DNA of 5,361 nucleotides from NCBI GenBank assembly GCA_009936695.1, contig JAACEA010000230.1, positions 1 through 5,361 of the forward strand, read 5' to 3'. The translations under genes and the position numbers were made by a program. Below are positions 1 through 5,361 of the stretch, piece after piece; position 1 is the first letter of the stretch; every line of letters begins with the position of its first letter. This stretch comes from Planctomycetia bacterium. GTDB lineage: Bacteria > Planctomycetota > Phycisphaerae > Phycisphaerales > SM1A02. Below the pieces are notes generated by a model. It was not told the DNA's origin, ran no database searches, and worked only from the letters and a program-made list of their open reading frames with translations.

Positions 1-318
1 GCCGTTCGCCTGCGCCAGCCGGTCCGACGGGAAGTACGGACCGGGAATCGCTTCAGCCTCGCCTGGACGCGGACCTTCGTCGATCGGATCCTCGACGGCA
101 GCCTCTCCGGTGTCGAGACGCGCCAGCATCCGATCTTCGGGCTTCACATGCCCGTGTCGGTCGAGGGCGTTCCGGACGAGGTGCTGGATCCCCGAAACAC
201 CTGGGCGGACGGCGATGCCTACGACCAGATGGCCCGGAAACTCGCGACGAGCTTCCGGGAGAACGACGCGAGATTCACCATCTCCAACGAGGTTCGGGAA
301 GCCGGCCCCCTGGGCTGA
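1..318 (+). CDS. pckA: Phosphoenolpyruvate carboxykinase (ATP), C-terminal fragment
   Basis: This is the last ~105 codons of an ATP-dependent PEP carboxykinase, the cytosolic enzyme that converts oxaloacetate and ATP to PEP, CO2 and ADP in gluconeogenesis. The 5' part lies outside the window. From base 40 the frame reads TGNRFSLAWTRT, then ILDGSL, HPIFGLHMPV, GVPDEVLDPRNTWAD (DPRNTW at residues 63-68 of the fragment) and ends in AGPLG. This parallels the E. coli PckA tail (GTGKR, ILNGSL, LPMFNLAIP, ILDPRNTYA, AGPKL). The nucleotide and metal-binding motifs lie upstream and cannot be checked. Bases 1-39 do not continue the family sequence in this frame: GKYG appears in the neighbouring frame, which points to one missing base near 40. 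Stop is TGA at 316-318. The likely terminator is at 537-568. Family assignment is secure; the state of the full gene is unknown. Confidence 0.92.
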   Translation, partial: AVRLRQPVRREVRTGNRFSLAWTRTFVDRILDGSLSGVETRQHPIFGLHMPVSVEGVPDEVLDPRNTWADGDAYDQMARKLATSFRENDARFTISNEVREAGPLG

Positions 319-688
319 CGCCATCGATCGACGGCGCGAAATCGGCGGGCTGGATCTCCCACGGAGGTCCGGCCCGTTCTCTTTCGATCCCCAGCCGTGT
401 CCCGGGGTCGCCGGAGGATCGTCCGGGAGCAGGGCGGTGTTCCGGGTCGGTCCGGATGGCATGAAGTCCCGCTCCGGGTCCCGGGCGGCTCGGATCGCAC
501 CGCATCGGCGGATTTATCGGCAGACCACGTCGTGCTCGAGGCCGGCCGACGGTCGGCCTCGTTCTTTTGCGCAGATTCCTTCGTCGTCGGGCTGAATTCG
601 CGCGATCGAGCGTCCGATGACAGGACTGACGCGAGGACCCGCCGGACGCGGGACACCTCGCACGACAGAGCACACGGAACGAAACACC
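319..688. other. Non-coding region between pckA and the regulator gene
   Basis: This 370-base stretch has open frames on both strands, but none shows a recognisable domain, a good ribosome-binding site or a start that makes sense against its neighbours. Its only clear element is the intrinsic terminator at 537-568, which splits it into a ~218-base 3' untranslated region of pckA and a ~120-base upstream region of the regulator. I found no convincing sigma-70 promoter for the regulator between 569 and 688. The one AT-rich patch (GATTTATC, 511-518) lies before the terminator, so it is unlikely to serve the regulator. Confidence 0.6.
537..568 (+). terminator. Intrinsic (Rho-independent) terminator, likely of pckA
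   Basis: The left arm CGAGGCCGGCC (537-547) pairs with GGTCGGCCTCG (551-561) across a three-base GAC loop, giving an 11-bp GC-rich stem with one G-U pair. The T-rich tail TTCTTTT (562-568) follows at once. Stem, tight loop and U-tract together make a textbook terminator for plus-strand transcripts. It is 218 bases after the pckA stop and 120 bases before the next start codon, so it most likely ends the pckA message. Confidence 0.85.
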
Positions 689-1285
689 ATGAGCAATGAA
701 CAGTTCAACCTCCTCGACAAGGATGTTCTCACCACCGGCGAAGTGGCGAAGATCTGCAACGTCGCCAGCCGCACCGTGAGCAAGTGGTTCGACTCCGGCC
801 AGCTCAAGGGATACCGGATTCCCGGATCGAAGGATCGTCGGATTCCGGTCGGAAACCTGCTCACCTTCATGCGGGAACACGAGATTCCGATGGACGGCCT
901 GATGAGCGGTCGTCCCCGGGTGCTGATCTGCGATCAGGACGAAGGCGTCATCGACACCCTCACCTCGGTGCTCGGCGAGCAGACCAACTTCGACGTCCAC
1001 ACCTGCGACAGCCTCTTCGCCGCCGGCATGGAGTGCGAGCGGTTCCGTCCGCACGTCATGCTCTACGAACTCGGCGTCTCCGACGACGACGGGCGACAGC
1101 TCTGCTCGATGATCCGCGAGAACGAGGAACTCCAGGTCACCCGCATCATCGCGATGAGCAGTCGGGTCACCGACGGGCAGACCTCGCAGCTGATGCAGTC
1201 CGGATTCGACGGCGTCCTTCGGAAGCCGTTCACCGTCCGCCAGGTCATCGAGGCGGTCGAAACCGCCCACGCCGTGGTCTATTGA
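689..1285 (+). CDS. Regulator: excisionase/MerR-like HTH plus atypical receiver domain
   Basis: A 198-residue cytosolic protein, probably a transcription regulator. Residues 14-60 form a winged helix-turn-helix of the excisionase/MerR-like (HTH_17) type: TTGEVAKICNV, then RTVSKWFDSGQLKGYRIPG and KDRRIP. Residues 76-192 form a receiver domain: strand 1 RVLICDQDE (77-85), HVMLYELGVSDDDG (122-135), RIIAMSSR (152-159) and the conserved K179-P180 in LRKPF. The usual phospho-acceptor Asp aligns with Glu127 (GAA, 1067-1069), and the second acidic residue of the DD pair is Gln83, so normal phosphorylation is doubtful. Ser157 and Lys179 remain. The ATG at 689 is chosen because GGAA lies 9 bases upstream and the protein then starts close to the HTH. 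An in-frame ATG at 617 would add 24 unlikely residues. It is bracketed by terminators, so probably monocistronic, with no histidine kinase nearby. Target genes are unknown. Confidence 0.9.
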   Translation: MSNEQFNLLDKDVLTTGEVAKICNVASRTVSKWFDSGQLKGYRIPGSKDRRIPVGNLLTFMREHEIPMDGLMSGRPRVLICDQDEGVIDTLTSVLGEQTNFDVHTCDSLFAAGMECERFRPHVMLYELGVSDDDGRQLCSMIRENEELQVTRIIAMSSRVTDGQTSQLMQSGFDGVLRKPFTVRQVIEAVETAHAVVY

Positions 1286-1339
1286 AACGATGAGGGAACC
1301 GCGGAGGCCTCCGGGTCACCGCCTCGCAAGGACGCGAGT

Positions 1340-1388
1340 ACGCCCCGAGGCCAGCCGATCCGGCTGCACCGGGGCGTGTTCCACTTTT
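1340..1388 (+). terminator. Probable intrinsic terminator after the regulator
   Basis: ACGCCCCG (1340-1347) pairs with CGGGGCGT (1370-1377). Inside this, CAGCCG (1352-1357) pairs with CGGCTG (1361-1366) around an ATC loop, giving a long two-part stem with a small internal loop. The following T-rich stretch is weak and interrupted (GTTCCACTTTT, 1378-1388), so termination efficiency is uncertain. Its position, 54 bases after the regulator stop and just before the nadE start region, fits the end of the regulator transcript. Confidence 0.55.
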
Positions 1389-1425
1389 GGGGCGACGGGG
1401 TTCGGCGCTGCTACGCTTTCCCGCC
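1387..1425 (+). promoter_or_regulatory. Candidate nadE promoter with extended -10, possibly leaderless
   Basis: TGCTACGCT (1409-1417) resembles an extended -10 element (TGN followed by TANNNT). A weak -35 candidate, TTGGGG (1387-1392), lies 19 bases upstream of the hexamer. Only 8 bases separate the hexamer from the ATG at 1426, so initiation at the usual distance would start at or within about two bases of the start codon. No Shine-Dalgarno sequence precedes the ATG, which supports a leaderless message. Inferred from spacing only. Confidence 0.4.
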
Positions 1426-3105
1426 ATGCGAATCGCGATCGCCCAGTTCGATGTCGTGGTGGGAGACCTCGCCGGCAACGCCGACGCCGTCCGATCGGCC
1501 GCCGTCGCGGCGGCGTCGCAGTCGGCCGATCTGCTGGTCCTTCCCGAACTCTGCCTGCTCGGGTATCCGCCGCGGGACCTGCTCCTTCGCGAGGAGGTCG
1601 TGCCGTCCTGCGAGCGGGTGCTCGAGTCGCTGGCGGCGGACCTGCCGCTGCCCACCCTGGTCGGCACGCCCCGCCGGATCACCGGCGGTCGCCGTCCGAT
1701 CGCCAATTCCATCGCGCTGTGCCGAGGAGGCCGGGTGGAGGCGTGGCACGACAAGATGCTGCTTCCGACCTACGACGTCTTCGACGAGGCTCGCTGGTTC
1801 GAGCCCGGTGAGCGGCCGCTGGTGTTCGATCTGGAGACCCCCGGCGGGGTTCGCCGCATCGGGGTGCTCGCGTGCGAGGATCTCTGGCGGGCCGAGGACG
1901 TGGGTCTCGAAACGCGATACGAGGTCGATCCCGTCGCGATGATCGCCGACGCGGGATGCGACCTGGTGGTCAATCCCAGCGCAAGCCCCTTCGTCGTCGG
2001 GAAGTCGACCCGACATCGATCGATCCTCGTCGACGTGGCAGCACGCGTCGACGCCCCGGTCGTGATGGTGAATCAGTCCGGCGCCTGCGACGACCTCGTC
2101 TTCGACGGCGGGTCGATGATCGTCTCGCCGTGCGGCGGGGTGCTCGGCCGGCTCGATCGCTTCCAGCCCGGCCAGGAGACCTTCGATCTCGACGCCGGCG
2201 TCTCGGATGCGCCCGACGAACCGTCCGTGCATGCGGATCGCTTCGAGGCGATCCGCCTCGCGCTCGGCTCGTACTGTCGCCGGACCGGCCATGGTTCCGT
2301 GCTCCTGGGACTCTCGGGCGGCATCGACTCGGCGTTGGTGGCGACGCTCGCAGTGGCGGCCCTCGGGCCCGACGCGGTGCTCGGCGTCCTGCTCCCGAGC
2401 CGCTACTCGTCGGAGGGATCGCGTTCGGATTCCCGTGATCTCGCGGCCAGGCTCGGCATCCGCGCGGAGGAGATGTCGATCGAGCCGCTGCACGCCACGG
2501 TGTCCTCCACGCTGGAACCCGTGCTCCGCGTCGACGGCGACGGGCTCGAGGGGCTCGCCGACGAGAACGTCCAGGCCCGGTCCCGCGGTCTCCTCCTGAT
2601 GGCGTTGTCGAACGCCCGTGGGCGGATGCTCCTCTCCACCAGCAACAAGAGCGAACTCGCGGTGGGGTACTCGACGCTCTACGGCGACATGTGCGGCGGC
2701 TACGCCCCGATCGGCGACCTCTACAAGACGGAGGTCTTCGAGCTCTCGCGGTGGATCAACGCATCCCACCGAGCCCTCGGCTTCGAGACCCCGCCGATCC
2801 CGGTCGCGAGCATCGAGAAGCCGCCGTCCGCGGAACTTCGTCCGGACCAGCGGGACGACGAGTCCCTGCCCGACTACGAGGTGCTGGACGCCTATCTTCA
2901 GGGACGGATCGACGAGGCGCGGTCCCCCGAATCACTGCGCGAGATGCTCGGGGTCGACGCGGACCTGGTTCGACGCATCGAACGACTGCTCGCGATCAGC
3001 GAGTTCAAGCGCTATCAGGCGACCATCATTCCCAAGCTTTCCCCGCGCACCTTCGGCCGCGGACGGGAGATGCCCGTGGCGGCCCGTTGGAATCCAGGGG
3101 ATTGA
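1426..3105 (+). CDS. nadE: Glutamine-dependent NAD+ synthetase
   Basis: A complete 559-residue two-domain enzyme for the last step of NAD+ synthesis: it amidates nicotinic acid adenine dinucleotide using ATP and ammonia from glutamine, in the cytosol. The N-terminal nitrilase-like amidase domain (about 1-265) has the catalytic triad Glu41 (LPELCLLGYPPRDLL), Lys110 (WHDKMLLPTYDVFDE) and Cys150 (GVLACEDLW), plus NPSASPF. The C-terminal synthetase domain (about 270-559) has the ATP P-loop SGGIDS (297-302), STSNKSELAVGYSTLYGDM (404-422), the GGYAPIGDLYKTEVF segment and PPSAELRPDQRDDESLPDY. The length is normal for the bacterial two-domain form. The ATG at 1426 is preferred over an in-frame upstream ATG at 1387 because MRIAIAQFDVVVGD matches the usual N-terminus. 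No domain is missing and all key residues are intact. It converges with the phosphatase gene, with 7 bases between the two stops. Confidence 0.97.
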   Translation: MRIAIAQFDVVVGDLAGNADAVRSAAVAAASQSADLLVLPELCLLGYPPRDLLLREEVVPSCERVLESLAADLPLPTLVGTPRRITGGRRPIANSIALCRGGRVEAWHDKMLLPTYDVFDEARWFEPGERPLVFDLETPGGVRRIGVLACEDLWRAEDVGLETRYEVDPVAMIADAGCDLVVNPSASPFVVGKSTRHRSILVDVAARVDAPVVMVNQSGACDDLVFDGGSMIVSPCGGVLGRLDRFQPGQETFDLDAGVSDAPDEPSVHADRFEAIRLALGSYCRRTGHGSVLLGLSGGIDSALVATLAVAALGPDAVLGVLLPSRYSSEGSRSDSRDLAARLGIRAEEMSIEPLHATVSSTLEPVLRVDGDGLEGLADENVQARSRGLLLMALSNARGRMLLSTSNKSELAVGYSTLYGDMCGGYAPIGDLYKTEVFELSRWINASHRALGFETPPIPVASIEKPPSAELRPDQRDDESLPDYEVLDAYLQGRIDEARSPESLREMLGVDADLVRRIERLLAISEFKRYQATIIPKLSPRTFGRGREMPVAARWNPGD

Positions 3106-3112
3106 ATTCGGC

Positions 3113-3877
3113 TCAGCCGGCCCGGGAGCGGACCGGACGCGGTTCGATCGACGTGGGCTCGATGAACCGGCCGCCCGTCGCCCGCCCACGAACCTGGCGG
3201 GACTCGACCGCGATGAATTCGTCGTCCTCGACGAGGTAGGCGGTCAGCGAACCGCCCGCGACGCAGCCGGTGTCGACGTTCACCGCGACCGGCCGCGCAT
3301 CGCGCACCGATCGAATCGGGGCGTCGACGGGCTTGTGCCCGCACACGATCAGTCCGTCTTCGCCGGCATATTCGGTCCACCAGGGTGATCCGCCGGCTTC
3401 GGGCCGGAGGTGGATCTTGTCGTGGGCGTCGGTGTTCGCGAGCCCGATCCCGGGGCGGATCCCCGCGTGGACGACCGTGGCGTGTCCGGCCGTCTCCTCG
3501 ACCCTGGAGATCGTGTCGGCGAGGCGTCGCCATGCGGTTTCGACCATGCCGCCCTCCACCAGTCGGGCGTAGACGCCGCGGTCGGACCTGGAGATCCGAT
3601 CGAGCGGCGTGCCGGCGGCGAGTCGTTCGAGAGATCGAAACGTTCGGAGATCCTGGTTTCCGCAGACCGACGTGACGTCGAAGCCCGCCTCGGCGAACGA
3701 GTCGATCACGCCGACGGTTCCGGCGGGATCCGGCCCCTTGGTCAGGAGGTCACCCGTGAGGACGACCCGGGTGACGGCACGAAGTTCCACGAGCACGTCG
3801 AGCAGTTCCCGGAGTTCGTCGGCGCACGCGTGGACGTCGCCGATCACCGCGGTCGTGTTGGTCGAATCTCGCTTCAC
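3113..3877 (-). CDS. PPP-family metallophosphatase (ApaH/PrpE-like)
   Basis: A 254-residue soluble metal-dependent phosphatase. Motifs in order: GDVH (13-16), GDLLTKG (42-48), GNQD (73-76), VVHAG (135-139) and CGHKP (179-183), then NVDTGCVAGGSLTAYLVED near the C-terminus, which is typical of diadenosine tetraphosphatase and PrpE-type proteins. These motifs place two metals that attack phosphoesters. The natural substrate (Ap4A-like dinucleotides, phosphoproteins or another ester) cannot be told from sequence. The third motif is normally GNHD/E; the His that acts as general acid is here Gln75, so activity may be altered. The GTG at 3877-3875 is chosen because it starts just before the first motif; the next in-frame GTG would abut it. 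No Shine-Dalgarno sequence lies at normal spacing, but a GGAGGG and a hairpin precede the start. It is divergent from mutL and convergent with nadE. Confidence 0.87.
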   Translation of the reverse strand: MKRDSTNTTAVIGDVHACADELRELLDVLVELRAVTRVVLTGDLLTKGPDPAGTVGVIDSFAEAGFDVTSVCGNQDLRTFRSLERLAAGTPLDRISRSDRGVYARLVEGGMVETAWRRLADTISRVEETAGHATVVHAGIRPGIGLANTDAHDKIHLRPEAGGSPWWTEYAGEDGLIVCGHKPVDAPIRSVRDARPVAVNVDTGCVAGGSLTAYLVEDDEFIAVESRQVRGRATGGRFIEPTSIEPRPVRSRAG

Positions 3878-3904
3878 AGCCGTTATTTCGGCGTGAAGCC
3901 CTCC
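3871..3904 (-). promoter_or_regulatory. Hairpin around the phosphatase start codon, with GGAGGG upstream
   Basis: On the minus strand, GGAGGG (3904-3899) leads into GCTTCACGCCG, the loop AAATAA, then CGGC, a bulged T and GTGAAGC. The arms (3899-3889 and 3882-3871) form an 11-bp stem with one bulge. The GTG start codon (3877-3875) lies in the 3' arm and pairs with CAC. In linear sequence GGAGGG is 21 bases from the GTG, too far to act as a ribosome-binding site. If only the inner GCCG/CGGC stem folds, the effective spacing becomes about 7 bases. The fold is visible; its function is inferred. Confidence 0.45.
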
Positions 3905-3952
3905 GATTGTTCGCAGATTTCGTGTGAATCATGTCGGAATCGAGCGTGGATC

Positions 3953-3971
3953 GATGCGGCGCGGCCGCATC
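3953..3971. promoter_or_regulatory. Perfect dyad upstream of mutL, candidate operator
   Basis: GATGCGGC (3953-3960) and GCCGCATC (3964-3971) are perfect inverted repeats separated by GCG. The dyad ends two bases before the TACGAT box of mutL, so it covers the stretch between the -35 and -10 positions. An 8-bp half-site with a 3-bp spacer fits a dimeric repressor site. No T-tract follows, so it is not a terminator. The binding protein is unknown. Confidence 0.4.
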
Positions 3972-3973
3972 CC

Positions 3974-3985
3974 TACGATGGAAGG
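3974..3985 (+). promoter_or_regulatory. Candidate -10 box for mutL, likely leaderless
   Basis: TACGAT (3974-3979) matches the TANNNT -10 pattern and lies 6 bases before the GTG start at 3986, so transcription would begin at about the start codon itself. The purine run GGAAGG (3980-3985) abuts the GTG and is too close to act as a Shine-Dalgarno sequence. No clear -35 element is visible. The arrangement resembles that before nadE (TACGCT, 8 bases from the ATG). Confidence 0.4.

Positions 3986-5361
<1,376 letters not shown>

Noticed and set aside
617..688. Upstream in-frame ATG that would extend the regulator by 24 residues
   Set aside because: The extension is Arg/Thr/Gly-rich, unlike a folded N-terminus, and the ATG at 689 has GGAA at a suitable distance and sits just before the HTH.
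275..1270. A 331-codon minus-strand open frame opposite the regulator and its upstream region
   Set aside because: No domain is visible and it is antisense to a clear HTH-receiver gene; it is explained by GC-biased codon positions.
1302..1313. 12-base palindrome CGGAGGCCTCCG after the regulator stop
   Set aside because: It has no loop or T-tract, is short, and has no promoter nearby that would make it a likely operator.
2244..2260. Perfect 7-bp inverted repeat CGAGGCG-ATC-CGCCTCG inside nadE
   Set aside because: It lies within coding sequence for FEAIRLA, has no T-tract and is easily produced by GC-rich codon choice.
1411..2769. A 452-codon open frame on the minus strand inside nadE
   Set aside because: It lies opposite a gene with every NAD+ synthetase motif intact. 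Long antisense frames are expected in GC-rich coding DNA, and the translation shows no recognisable domain.

Overview
This is a 5.4 kb window of GC-rich bacterial DNA, probably one metagenomic contig because both ends look damaged. It carries five protein genes, all housekeeping or regulatory. From left to right they are: the 3' end of an ATP-type phosphoenolpyruvate carboxykinase gene (pckA), a small regulator joining an excisionase/MerR-like helix-turn-helix to a receiver domain, a complete glutamine-dependent NAD+ synthetase (nadE), a PPP-family metallophosphatase on the minus strand, and the first roughly 420 codons of mutL. The high GC content and the regulator's style (TGEVA...RTVSKWFDSG...GYRIPGSKDRRIP fused to a receiver) fit Planctomycetota, perhaps Phycisphaerae. 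No rRNA or marker gene confirms this, so treat it as a moderate-confidence inference.

Layout: pckA ends at 318. A 370-base non-coding stretch follows and holds a strong intrinsic terminator (537-568). The regulator (689-1285) is followed by a second, weaker terminator-like hairpin and then nadE (1426-3105). nadE runs tail to tail, 7 bases apart, with the phosphatase (3113-3877, minus). The phosphatase and mutL (3986 onward) are divergent and share a 108-base control region. That region contains a hairpin around the phosphatase start codon and a perfect dyad next to a promoter-like box for mutL. Both nadE and mutL have a TACGNT box 6-8 bases before the start codon, which suggests leaderless transcripts.

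The genes do not form one pathway or operon: each looks separately transcribed. They cover gluconeogenesis/anaplerosis, signalling, NAD+ synthesis, nucleotide or phosphoprotein dephosphorylation, and mismatch repair. I see no new defence system or mobile element.

The most unusual part is the right end. From about 5245 the mutL linker turns into a compound microsatellite: 13 CGCA units, 3 CCCACGCA units, then CG and CA runs up to the contig edge. It is most likely a chimeric or foreign end, but if real it would be a frame-shifting repeat inside a mismatch-repair gene. Other points of interest are a receiver with Glu at the phospho-acceptor position, a GNQD variant in the phosphatase, and an apparent one-base frameshift at the very start of the window.
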